The notes under the pieces: model-generated
What the model was told of the DNA's origin: nothing
The model's database searches: none
Seen by the model: only the letters and a program-made list of their open reading frames with translations
Source of the DNA: Pedobacter boryungensis
GTDB taxonomy: Bacteria; Bacteroidota; Bacteroidia; Sphingobacteriales; Sphingobacteriaceae
DNA length: 64,000 nt
Reading direction: 5' to 3'
Assembly: GCF_013204825.1 (NCBI RefSeq)
Contig: NZ_JABMKV010000003.1
Location: forward strand, 372,001-436,000
Position numbers and translations under genes: made by a program
Part shown: piece after piece, positions 1 through 8,406 of the stretch
Layout of the letters: the number at the start of each line of letters is the position of its first letter
How positions within the stretch are numbered: the first letter of the stretch is position 1

Positions 1-363
1 GTTAACGCCGATGACTATAATGGCTTGGTTTTACCTGGCGGAGTAATTAATCCAGATCAATTGAGGGTAAATGACAATGCTTTAGCTTTCGTAAAAGCAT
101 TTTTTGAGGCTGGCAAACCAGTGGCAGCAATTTGTCATGGACCGCAAGTTTTAATAAACGCAGGTGTTGCTGAAGGCAGAAAATTAACGTCTGTTAAAAA
201 TATTTCACAAGACTTAATTAATGCTGGAGCAAATTGGTCTGACGAAGAGGTTGTTGTAGATCAAGGTTTGGTAACGAGTAGAACACCAAAAGATTTACCT
301 GCTTTTAACGATAAGCTTGTAGAGGAATTTGCTGAAGGTGTTCATGATGGTCAGCATGCATAA
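1..363 (+). CDS. PfpI/DJ-1 family protein, C-terminal part (5' truncated)
   Basis: The reading frame is open from base 1, so the gene begins before the window; the stop is at 361-363. The visible part has the LVLPGG loop followed by NPDQLR, then AAICHGPQVL, where Cys of the ICHG nucleophile elbow is the conserved reactive cysteine of the PfpI/YhbO branch of the DJ-1 superfamily. The C-terminal half (VTSRTPKDLPAF) is also typical of this branch. Members act as stress-related deglycase/peptidase-like proteins in the cytoplasm; the precise activity here cannot be told. A TTG at 25 is inside the domain and is not the true start. Confidence 0.9.
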   Translation, partial: VNADDYNGLVLPGGVINPDQLRVNDNALAFVKAFFEAGKPVAAICHGPQVLINAGVAEGRKLTSVKNISQDLINAGANWSDEEVVVDQGLVTSRTPKDLPAFNDKLVEEFAEGVHDGQHA

Positions 364-368
364 AATTA

Positions 369-403
369 GCCGCAGATTTACGGATAACTTGTGAATCTGT
401 GGC
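369..403. terminator. Inverted repeat between convergent genes
   Basis: GCCGCAGATT at 369-378 is nearly the reverse complement of AATCTGTGGC at 394-403 (one G-T pair). It sits exactly between the convergent ends of the PfpI gene and the acyltransferase gene. It has no clear T-run, so it may be a bidirectional transcription-end hairpin or a copy of a dispersed small palindrome. Confidence 0.4.
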
Positions 404-410
404 ATTAACC

Positions 411-1337
411 TTAACAGTCTATAGGTTCGGCAACATGATCTTTTGACAAACCTTTACGAACTTGCTTTTCAGGTTTATATTTCCATCTACGGTGACTCCA
501 TAGCCAGTACGCCGGTTCTTCTTTAATGAAATCCTCTAAAAACCGGGTATGCAGTTCAGTTATTTCAAATTCAGCAGTATTTCTTGGATCTAAGCAAATT
601 GGCACGCAGTCGACTTCGTAATAACCTCTTTTTAAATAACTTATTTTTAAATAAAATACAGGTCTATTTGTTTTCTTTGCGATTTTTTCTACTCCCAATT
701 GTATTGAAGCTTGCTGATTTAAAAGTGTAGTCCAGTATTGAGAATCTTCTTTTGATGGAGCTTGATCACTTCCAAAAGTGAACATAGTTGGATAATGCTT
801 AGTAGATTGAATTACCCTTATTGTTTGGCGCATTGACACCATCTGATTTCCATATCTACTCCGCATTTTTAAAAACCAATCATCAAAAATTTCATTATTT
901 AATGGCTTATAGATAGGATGATGTTGGCCAGAAAAAGTCATTCCAATTGCCATACACACCCATTCGTAATTACCATAATGAGATGAACAAAAAATTACAC
1001 TCTCATTGTTTTTTAAATACGCTTCTACTAAATCTACATTTTTAAATTTTACGCGTTTATTTAATTCCTTTGTCGAGATACTTCTCATCTTGATTACCTC
1101 AAATATCAAAGAAGTTAAATATTTAAAAAACTCCTTTTCAATGGCAATAATCTCTTTTAAATTTTTCTCTGGAAAAGAATTCAATAAATTCTGTCTAACT
1201 ACTTTTCTACGATAGCCAAAAACATGATAGATTAAGACATAAGAAATGTCTGCCAAGAGGTATAGAAAACGTAATGGCATTAAAGATAATGTAGTTAAAA
1301 AAAATACACCTAAATATGAGAGTCGTTTTTGAAACAT
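411..1337 (-). CDS. Lipid A-type lysophospholipid acyltransferase (LpxL/HtrB-like)
   Basis: A 308-residue protein with an N-terminal membrane segment (about residues 8-35) and the acyltransferase signature HYGNYE at 120-125, matching the HX4(D/E) catalytic motif of the lipid A acyltransferase family. Length agrees with the family (about 290-310). It likely transfers an acyl chain to lipid A or a related lipid at the inner face of the inner membrane. Transcribed alone, convergent with the PfpI gene; the start is an ATG at 1337. Which acyl position it modifies cannot be told; related Bacteroidota enzymes also make other acylated lipids. Confidence 0.85.
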   Translation of the reverse strand: MFQKRLSYLGVFFLTTLSLMPLRFLYLLADISYVLIYHVFGYRRKVVRQNLLNSFPEKNLKEIIAIEKEFFKYLTSLIFEVIKMRSISTKELNKRVKFKNVDLVEAYLKNNESVIFCSSHYGNYEWVCMAIGMTFSGQHHPIYKPLNNEIFDDWFLKMRSRYGNQMVSMRQTIRVIQSTKHYPTMFTFGSDQAPSKEDSQYWTTLLNQQASIQLGVEKIAKKTNRPVFYLKISYLKRGYYEVDCVPICLDPRNTAEFEITELHTRFLEDFIKEEPAYWLWSHRRWKYKPEKQVRKGLSKDHVAEPIDC

Positions 1338-1493
1338 TTTAATACTTTTTTACAAAATTAAATAGGTATAACTATATAATTATCATCGTATTATGATTTT
1401 TTCTTTAGAGCTATAAGTTTTGAGATTTAGATGACAAAAGTCTTTGGCAGTTTAAAAATTAAACTAATTATTAGTTTTTATTACCTAAAAGAA

Positions 1494-1521
1494 AAGCCTG
1501 CAAACTTTCGCTTACAGGCTT
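1494..1521 (-). terminator. Rho-independent terminator of typA
   Basis: AAGCCTG and CAGGCTT form a 7-bp stem with a 14-base loop, followed on the minus strand by a T-rich run. It lies 44 bases after the typA stop. The rest of the 1338-1564 gap is AT-rich and should hold the promoter of the acyltransferase gene; no clear -7 box is seen. Confidence 0.7.
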
Positions 1522-1564
1522 CTTATATTATCTTATTTCCCTTTAGGGAATAAGGTTTTCTATC

Positions 1565-3367
1565 TTAGTTTTTGCTACCGTTTGCTTTACGTAATTGCTC
1601 TGTTAAGAAAATCTTACGTAAACGCATACTTTGAGGTGTAACTTCGATATACTCATCAGCTTGGATATACTCCATACACTCCTCCAACGAGAATTTAATA
1701 GCTGGTGCAATACGTGTGTTATCATCAGTACCAGAAGCACGCATGTTAGTTAACGCTTTTCCTTTTACAATGTTAATTACTAAATCGTTATCACGGATGT
1801 GCTCACCTAAAATCTGTCCTTCGTAAATATCAACTCCTGGATCTACAAAGAAACGACCTCTATCTTGTAATTTATCGATAGAATAAGCAGTAGTTGTACC
1901 TTTATCCATAGAAATTAATACCCCATTTAAACGACCAGGGATATTACCTTTCCAAGGCTCATAAGCTTTAAAACGGTGTGCCATAATCGCCTCACCAGCA
2001 GTAGCAGTTAATACGTTGTTACGTAAACCGATGATACCACGAGATGGGATTTCGAACTCTAAGTGTTGTAAATCGCCTTTTGGTTCCATAATCAACAACT
2101 CACCTTTACGCTGAGTTACCAATTCAATTACCTTACCAGCAACATCACCAGGTACGTCAACGATTAAAGTCTCAACTGGCTCATGTTTTTTGCCATCAAT
2201 TTCTTTAACGATAACTTGTGGCTGGCCTACTTGCAATTCGTAACCTTCGCGACGCATGGTCTCGATTAATACAGATAAGTGAAGAATACCACGACCGTAA
2301 ACCAACCATGAATCAGCACCTTGAGTTTCAACAACTTTAAGTGCCAAGTTTTTCTCCATTTCCTTCATCAAACGATCTTTGATACGTTGTGAAGTCACCA
2401 ATTTACCTTCTTTACCAAAAAATGGCGAGTTGTTAATGGTAAATAACATATTCATGGTAGGCTCATCAATGCTAATTACTGGCAATTGCTCTGGATTTTC
2501 GAAATCAGCGATAGTATCACCAATATCAAAACCGTCAATACCTACAACAGCACAAATATCTCCAGAACCTACTTCTGTAGTTCTAATTTTACCTAAACCT
2601 TCGAAAGTATATAATTCTTTTACCCTAGATTTTACCAACTTACCATCACGTTTAATTAACGTTACTGGTTGGTTTTCTTTAATTGTACCACGATGTACAC
2701 GTCCAATTGCAATACGACCAACGAAAGAAGAATAATCTAACGAAGTAATTTGCATTTGTAAGTTCCCTTCGTTTACAGGTGCTGGTGGAATATTTTCTAC
2801 CACAGCATCTAATAAAGCAAAAATATCTGTAGTTGGTTTTTTCCAATCCGTACTCATCCATCCTTGTTTAGATGAACCGTAAATTACAGGGAAATCTAAC
2901 TGCTCTTCAGTTGCTTCTAAGTTAAAGAACAATTCAAAAATTTGCTCATAAACTTCTTCTGGGCGACAGTTTTCTTTATCAACTTTATTTACAACCACAA
3001 TTGGTTTTAAACCTAATGATAAAGCTTTTTGCGTTACGAAACGTGTTTGAGGCATTGCACCTTCAAAAGCATCACATAATAACAAAACGCCATCTGCCAT
3101 TTTTAATACACGCTCAACTTCACCGCCAAAATCCGCGTGACCAGGAGTATCAATGATGTTAATTTTTACGTCTTTATATTGTACTGATACGTTTTTAGAA
3201 ACGATTGTGATCCCACGTTCACGCTCTAAATCGTTGTTATCTAATATCAATTCTCCCTTTTGTTCGTTATCACGAAAAACAGAACAAGAGTGTAAAATCT
3301 TATCAACCAATGTAGTTTTACCATGGTCAACGTGTGCTATAATAGCTATATTTCTAATTTTTTGCAT
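1565..3367 (-). CDS. typA: Ribosome-associated GTPase TypA/BipA
   Basis: A 600-residue translational GTPase. The P-loop AHVDHGKTTL is at 11-20, the switch II motif DTPGHADFGGEVER follows at about 74-87, and NKVD for guanine recognition at about 128-131. Then come domain II, EF-G-like domains III and V, and the BipA-specific C-terminal domain that binds the ribosome (EYIEVTPQSMRLRK near the end). Length equals the family norm (about 600). BipA helps late 50S assembly and adaptation to cold and stress. It is monocistronic, with its own promoter and terminator. ATG at 3367 lies just behind a GC-rich hairpin in the leader. Confidence 0.97.
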   Translation of the reverse strand: MQKIRNIAIIAHVDHGKTTLVDKILHSCSVFRDNEQKGELILDNNDLERERGITIVSKNVSVQYKDVKINIIDTPGHADFGGEVERVLKMADGVLLLCDAFEGAMPQTRFVTQKALSLGLKPIVVVNKVDKENCRPEEVYEQIFELFFNLEATEEQLDFPVIYGSSKQGWMSTDWKKPTTDIFALLDAVVENIPPAPVNEGNLQMQITSLDYSSFVGRIAIGRVHRGTIKENQPVTLIKRDGKLVKSRVKELYTFEGLGKIRTTEVGSGDICAVVGIDGFDIGDTIADFENPEQLPVISIDEPTMNMLFTINNSPFFGKEGKLVTSQRIKDRLMKEMEKNLALKVVETQGADSWLVYGRGILHLSVLIETMRREGYELQVGQPQVIVKEIDGKKHEPVETLIVDVPGDVAGKVIELVTQRKGELLIMEPKGDLQHLEFEIPSRGIIGLRNNVLTATAGEAIMAHRFKAYEPWKGNIPGRLNGVLISMDKGTTTAYSIDKLQDRGRFFVDPGVDIYEGQILGEHIRDNDLVINIVKGKALTNMRASGTDDNTRIAPAIKFSLEECMEYIQADEYIEVTPQSMRLRKIFLTEQLRKANGSKN

Positions 3368-3372
3368 AAAAT

Positions 3373-3397
3373 GCGCCTGTAATTTGGCGCAAAGATA
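3373..3397 (-). promoter_or_regulatory. typA -7 box and leader hairpin
   Basis: On the minus strand TATCTTTG (3390-3397) matches the Bacteroidota -7 consensus TAnnTTTG. It overlaps the start of a perfect GCGCC/GGCGC inverted repeat (3386-3390 with 3373-3377, 8-base spacer) only 5 bases before the ATG. No good -33 TTTG is seen at the expected spacing. Confidence 0.5.
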
Positions 3398-3552
3398 AGG
3401 TTTTTTATTGAATTTTTAAGGAGTTAGTCAGGATTTAAAAACTCCGATATAAATATTTAGTGTTGTTAAAATTTGAAAATCAACAGATTGTGGTTAAGCA
3501 ACATCTGAGAACTGAGCTATGAAACTTAAATGGGAAAAAGATTATGTTAAAA

Positions 3553-4371
3553 TTAAATGCTTTTTTCTCCAAAAGCCCACTCTAAAAATTTTGGCATTGC
3601 TTTGCCCCAAGTGGGCACATCGTGTTTGCCCCCAACCATTTCAAAATAAAAAATATCATTCGGTCTTTGATAACCTTTTTTCATTAATTCCTTAACCACA
3701 TCAATCGTGTCATCAATAGAATCAATAATAAAGTTATGGTTACGATCTGCCGTTTCATCATTTGTACCAGTCATTAACCAAAACTTAACCGCCGGGTTAG
3801 TTTTAGTATCGCGAATCATTTGGTGCAAAATGCGATCATCATCAGTATAACCAGCATTCAAATCTTTTTTTCTCCACCAAAAAGAGCCAGAGAACACTCC
3901 AACTGCATCAAAATAATTATCATTATTCCACGCGATATCAAAAGCAGTTAAACCGCCTAAAGAAAATCCTGCAAAAGCTCGTTTACCATTTATCGTTACA
4001 TCAACTTCACTTTGTACATATGGTAACAATTCTTTAATAATGAAATCGGTATATGCTAGAGCTTTTGAACCTCTTTTTTTAAAATCAGGTTTACCTGCAA
4101 CTCCGTATTCTAATAACCGATCTGCAGATGCCTTAATTCCAATAACAACTGTTGGTTCAATTTTCCATTTTTCATATAGAGAATTTAAAGTGTTCTCCAT
4201 ATCCATTTGAGCTAAATCTTGACCATCGTTTATTAACAAAAGGTTAACACGCTCGTTTCCCAATAAATTATCGGGACAGAAAATTTCTACTTCAATTTCT
4301 TTCTTTAAATAAACAGATTTTATCTGATGGATTGTTTTAATAACAGTAGGCAACGTTAATGTGGTGTACAT
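3553..4371 (-). CDS. Esterase-family alpha/beta hydrolase
   Basis: About 272 residues. The nucleophile elbow GFSLGG (GxSxG type) and a late GGKHDVPTW segment with the expected catalytic His fit the esterase D/enterochelin esterase-like family. No signal peptide, so cytoplasmic. An upstream TTG at 4377 could extend it by two residues, but ATG at 4371 is the natural start. It is divergent from a second esterase (4539) that opens the ligase cluster, suggesting a shared role in hydrolysing or trimming the cluster product. Substrate is unknown. Confidence 0.85.
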   Translation of the reverse strand: MYTTLTLPTVIKTIHQIKSVYLKKEIEVEIFCPDNLLGNERVNLLLINDGQDLAQMDMENTLNSLYEKWKIEPTVVIGIKASADRLLEYGVAGKPDFKKRGSKALAYTDFIIKELLPYVQSEVDVTINGKRAFAGFSLGGLTAFDIAWNNDNYFDAVGVFSGSFWWRKKDLNAGYTDDDRILHQMIRDTKTNPAVKFWLMTGTNDETADRNHNFIIDSIDDTIDVVKELMKKGYQRPNDIFYFEMVGGKHDVPTWGKAMPKFLEWAFGEKSI

Positions 4372-4538
4372 AGTCAATAAATAGCTTTCTCACTAATCTT
4401 TACAAAGGTACACTTCTTGTTAAAAAATAGATTAAGGAGTTGTTTTTTTTACATAAGCACAAGATTTATAGGATTTAATAGATTTATCTTTTGTGTTTGG
4501 CTATATTTTTCTACCTTAAGGTATCTAAATAATTTACC

Positions 4539-5243
4539 ATGAAAGAAGAGCTAAAAAAATGGTATAGCCCCAACCTAAATAGAGATATAGAAACGCTCAT
4601 ATTTGGCCATAGTGGATACCCTATTCTACTTTTTCCTACTAGTATGGGAAGCTATTACGAAAATAAAGACTTCAAGTTGATTGATGCCGTTCAGCACTTT
4701 ATTGATGAGGGTAAAATAAAAATTTATTGTCCAGATGGCATTGATAAGTTAAGTTGGTATAATAAAGGCATTCATCCTGCAGAACGGGTTAAAAACCATA
4801 TTTGGTATGATAAGTTTATACTGGAGGAGTTAGTTCCTTTGGCAAAAAATGAAACTGGATATCAAAAAGTGATTACTGCAGGCTGTAGTTTTGGGGGCTA
4901 TCATGCTGCTAATTTCGCTTTTCGTCATCCCTGGGTGGTAAGCCATATGTTCAGTATGAGTGGAGCTTTTGATATTACTAGTCAGCTAGATGGCTTCTAT
5001 AATGATGATGCCTATTTCAATAATCCTGTAGATTTTTTGCCAAATGACATGAATCCAGAACTTTGGCACATGAAAATTGTTTTAGGTACATCAGATCGTG
5101 ATATGTGCAAAGGAGATAATGAAAGATTATCAGGCATTTTACATCAAAAAGGAATTAATCATTGGTTAGACATTAGACAAAATGCAGATCATGACTGGCC
5201 TACTTGGCGACAAATGTTTCCAGAATATATAGCTCAATTATAA
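4539..5243 (+). CDS. Esterase-family alpha/beta hydrolase, cluster gene 1
   Basis: A 234-residue esterase-like protein. The elbow GCSFGGYHAA carries the nucleophile Ser, and NADHDWPTW near the C terminus carries the probable catalytic His. No signal peptide. It is the first of five genes in the same direction (4539-9597), which includes two ATP-grasp proteins and a YbdK-type ligase. Esterase-fold proteins of this kind recur beside ATP-grasp ligases, where a peptidase, thioesterase or product-release role is usually inferred. The real substrate is not known. Confidence 0.85.
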   Translation: MKEELKKWYSPNLNRDIETLIFGHSGYPILLFPTSMGSYYENKDFKLIDAVQHFIDEGKIKIYCPDGIDKLSWYNKGIHPAERVKNHIWYDKFILEELVPLAKNETGYQKVITAGCSFGGYHAANFAFRHPWVVSHMFSMSGAFDITSQLDGFYNDDAYFNNPVDFLPNDMNPELWHMKIVLGTSDRDMCKGDNERLSGILHQKGINHWLDIRQNADHDWPTWRQMFPEYIAQL

Positions 5244-5319
5244 TCAATCAGCGAGTTGACAAGTTAAATAAGTCTGAAGAGAAAGATCAATAAACATTTC
5301 AACCTATAACAATAAACTA

Positions 5320-6375
5320 ATGAAGAAAATAGGAATTTTATTCGGCCAGGAAAGATCATTTCCACAAGCATTTGTGGATAGAGTGAATCAAAAAGGTGAA
5401 AAAGGAATTACTGCTGAGTTTGTAAAAATTAGTAAAGTATTTCAAGCAAAAGAACCTGAATATGCAGTAATTATTGATCGTATTTCTCAGGATGTACCTT
5501 TTTATCGGGCATATTTAAAAAATGCTGCAATGGGCGGAACTGCGGTAATTAATAATCCATTTTGGTGGAGCGCTGATGAAAAGTTTTTTAATAACGCATT
5601 GGCAGAAAATATTGGCGTTCCAGTACCTAAAACCGCATTAATTCCATCCCGAGAACATCCAGATGATACCACCGAAAAATCCTTTGAAAATTTAACTATG
5701 CCAATGGATTGGGATGCTATTTTTGAATATACAGGTTTTCCAGCATATATGAAACCATTTGACGGCGGTGGTTGGAAAGAGGTTTATAAATTGCATGATA
5801 AAGAAGATTTCTTTGATAAACATAGTCAGACAAAGCAAACGGTAATGATGTTGCAAGAAGAAATTATGTTTGAAGAGTATTATAGATGCTATTGTATTGG
5901 CGGAAAATATGTACGCATTATGCAATACGAACCTCGAAATCCTCATCATTTACGTTATGTGATTGATGGCCCAAAACCAAGCGCAAAACTTTTAAAAACA
6001 ATTGAGGAGTATACGCTTAAACTGAACAAATATTTAGGCTATGACTTTAACACAGTTGAATTTGCAGTTCGAAATGGTATTCCAATAGCGATTGATTTTT
6101 GTAATCCTGCCCCAGATGCTGGCCTAGAAAGTGTGGGAGCAGAAAATTTTGAATGGGTAGTAGAAACTGCGGCAACGTATGCAATTGAAAAAGCGAAAGC
6201 CCAAAAGTTTGGCCAGGATAATTTAACGTGGGGAGAATATGTAAAAACATCTGCCGCAGGTATACCATTAATTGGCAAAGCATCTGTTATAAAATCAAAA
6301 ACTGCAGCAAAACCAAAAGCACCTACTAAATCTTCGGCTCCAAAAACTAAAAAGACTCCAGTAACCAAAAAATAA
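5320..6375 (+). CDS. ATP-grasp ligase with lysine-rich tail
   Basis: A 351-residue ATP-grasp protein. Visible features are MKPFDGGGWKEVY (about 147-159), a glycine-rich loop after a nucleotide-binding Lys, LQEEI (about 186-190), and AIDFCNPAPDA (about 260-270) with the Mg-binding acid and Asn. The fold ligates a carboxylate to an amine with ATP via an acyl phosphate. The final 30 residues, from about 322, are almost only Lys, Ala, Pro, Thr and Ser, which is not part of the fold. Followed after 27 bases by the YbdK-like ligase gene. The pair suggests sequential peptide-bond formation, but the substrates are unknown. Confidence 0.85.
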   Translation: MKKIGILFGQERSFPQAFVDRVNQKGEKGITAEFVKISKVFQAKEPEYAVIIDRISQDVPFYRAYLKNAAMGGTAVINNPFWWSADEKFFNNALAENIGVPVPKTALIPSREHPDDTTEKSFENLTMPMDWDAIFEYTGFPAYMKPFDGGGWKEVYKLHDKEDFFDKHSQTKQTVMMLQEEIMFEEYYRCYCIGGKYVRIMQYEPRNPHHLRYVIDGPKPSAKLLKTIEEYTLKLNKYLGYDFNTVEFAVRNGIPIAIDFCNPAPDAGLESVGAENFEWVVETAATYAIEKAKAQKFGQDNLTWGEYVKTSAAGIPLIGKASVIKSKTAAKPKAPTKSSAPKTKKTPVTKK

Positions 6376-6402
6376 TGCGATTTTGATTAAAAGGGAATTA
6401 AA

Positions 6403-7506
6403 ATGATGAATGAATTTACGCTCGGCATTGAAGAAGAATACATGGTAGTTGACCCTGTTACCCGAGAATTAACTTCACACGACCAAAAAATTGTAGAATC
6501 TGCACAAAAAATACATAAGGATCAGGTTAAAGCAGAAATGCATCAAGCTGTAGTTGAGGTGGGAACAGGAATTTGCCACAACACCGATCAGGCTAGAAAA
6601 GAAATCTCACAGTTGCGTTATACTGTTTCTCAATTAGCTGGCGAACAAGGTTTACGTATTGGCGCAGCTGGAACACATCCTTTTTCCCATTGGGAAAAAC
6701 AACTAATTACCGAACATCCACGTTATAGCGAAATTGTAAATGAACTTCAAGAGGCTGCTCGTTCGAATTTAATTTTTGGCTTACATGTACATGTTGGTTT
6801 TCAATCGCGTGAGCTAGCTATACATATTGCAAATCAGGTACGTTATTTCTTGCCTCACGTTTTTGCACTTTCAACAAATTCTCCCTTCTGGGAAAGCAGA
6901 AATACTGGCTATAAATCATTTAGAACAAAGGTTTTTGATAAATTTCCTCGTACAGGAATTCCAGATATTTTTAATAGCATAGAAGATTACGATAACTATG
7001 TAAAGCTATTAATTAAAACCAACTGCATGGATAACGCCAAGAAAATTTGGTGGGATATTCGTGTGCATCCATTTTTTGATACAGTAGAGTTCCGTATTTG
7101 CGATTGCCCAATGTTAATTGATGAAACGATGGCTTTTACGGCTTTATTTCAGGCTTTATGCGCAAAACTGTACAAGTTACGTTTACAAAATATGGAATTC
7201 ATTAGTTATTCTAGAGCATTAATTAATGAAAACAAATGGAGGGCTGCTCGTTATGGTATTGATGGAAATTTAATCGATTTTGGCAAAGAAATGGAAGTAA
7301 ATTGCCGAAACTTAATTTTAGAATTATTAGATTTTATTGATGATGTTGTAGATGATTTAGGAAGCAGAAATGAAATCAATTATGTGCATAAAATACTAGC
7401 TAATGGTACAGGAGCTGATAGACAGCTTGCAGTTTATGAGAAAACTGGTAGCTTTGAATCGGTGGTAGACTATATTACTACGCAAACATTAATAGGTGCA
7501 GGATAA
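6403..7506 (+). CDS. Carboxylate-amine ligase, YbdK/GCS2 family
   Basis: A 367-residue protein of the glutamate-cysteine ligase type 2 family. LGIEEEYMVVD at the N terminus gives metal/ATP-binding acids, and FGLHVHVGF at about 125-133 is the family's conserved core; length is normal (about 370). Family members form gamma-glutamyl-type amide bonds with ATP; E. coli YbdK shows only weak glutamate-cysteine ligase activity. Start ATG at 6403 (a second ATG follows at once). The stop abuts the ATG of the amidotransferase gene, so the two are translationally coupled. Confidence 0.93.
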   Translation: MMNEFTLGIEEEYMVVDPVTRELTSHDQKIVESAQKIHKDQVKAEMHQAVVEVGTGICHNTDQARKEISQLRYTVSQLAGEQGLRIGAAGTHPFSHWEKQLITEHPRYSEIVNELQEAARSNLIFGLHVHVGFQSRELAIHIANQVRYFLPHVFALSTNSPFWESRNTGYKSFRTKVFDKFPRTGIPDIFNSIEDYDNYVKLLIKTNCMDNAKKIWWDIRVHPFFDTVEFRICDCPMLIDETMAFTALFQALCAKLYKLRLQNMEFISYSRALINENKWRAARYGIDGNLIDFGKEMEVNCRNLILELLDFIDDVVDDLGSRNEINYVHKILANGTGADRQLAVYEKTGSFESVVDYITTQTLIGAG

Positions 7507-8334
7507 ATGAGTGAGAAAAATCATATTAAGATTGCCATTATAGACATGAACAATGGCTTCCCGAATCAGGGAATGAGGGGAATACAGGAACTTATACAAA
7601 GTTTCCAAAAAGAAACACGACTTAATTTAACCTACGATATTTTCGATCTAAGGCGAAAAGGAGAAATACCGGACACAACATATAATATCTATATTTCTAG
7701 CGGTGGTCCTGGAAGTCCGTTTGATGGGGAGGGAGAAAAATGGGAGGATGATTTTTTTACTTTATTAGATGTAATTGAAGATTTTAACAAACAAAATGAG
7801 CACAAAAAACATGTTTTTTTAATTTGTCATTCTTTTCAATTGGCTTGCAGAAAATATGGATTGGGTAAGGTTACTAGACGAAAATCAAATTCTTTCGGCA
7901 TTTTCCCCATTAGTCTTACTGAAATCGGAAAAGGTGAAGTCGTATTTAATGGACTTCATAATCCTTTTTACTCTGTTGATAACCGCGATTGGCAAGTAGT
8001 ACAGCCAGATTTGACAGATTTTTCTGCAAAAGGAGCATCTATTCTAGCTTTAGAAAAAGAACGTCCGCATGTAAATTTAGAACGTTGCATTATGGCTATT
8101 CGTTTTTCTGATGAGATTATTGGAACTCAATTTCACCCCGAAGCAGATCCTATTGGAATGAAAATGTATTTACTTCAAGAGGAAAAGAAAACAGCAATTA
8201 TTGAAAACCATGGAGAAGCTAAATACTATGATATGCTAAATAGTCTTGATGACCCAAATAGAATTACGCTTACACAAAGTGTAATTTTACCTAATTTTTT
8301 AACTCAAGCTATTCATACTTTGCAAGAAGTTTAA
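7507..8334 (+). CDS. Class I glutamine amidotransferase-like protein
   Basis: A 275-residue protein of the GATase-1 fold. ISSGGPGSP forms the oxyanion region; LICHSFQLAC (about 107-116) holds the probable nucleophile Cys in the place of the usual GxCxG elbow; TQFHPEAD (about 210-217) supplies the catalytic His-Glu pair. It starts at the base after the YbdK-like stop. By family logic it would release ammonia from glutamine or cleave a gamma-glutamyl bond, feeding or editing the ligases. No synthase domain is fused. The elbow departs from the canonical glycine pattern, so activity is uncertain. Confidence 0.85.
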   Translation: MSEKNHIKIAIIDMNNGFPNQGMRGIQELIQSFQKETRLNLTYDIFDLRRKGEIPDTTYNIYISSGGPGSPFDGEGEKWEDDFFTLLDVIEDFNKQNEHKKHVFLICHSFQLACRKYGLGKVTRRKSNSFGIFPISLTEIGKGEVVFNGLHNPFYSVDNRDWQVVQPDLTDFSAKGASILALEKERPHVNLERCIMAIRFSDEIIGTQFHPEADPIGMKMYLLQEEKKTAIIENHGEAKYYDMLNSLDDPNRITLTQSVILPNFLTQAIHTLQEV

Positions 8335-8406
8335 TTTTTAAATATACTATATAGAATACAACTTTTCTTTTCTAGTATCTGTGGTAAATTTATTTAATTC
8401 ATCGCC

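Noticed and set aside
6039..6368. Minus-strand open frame opposite the ATP-grasp gene
   Set aside because: It is a shadow of the real gene; composition is not protein-like.
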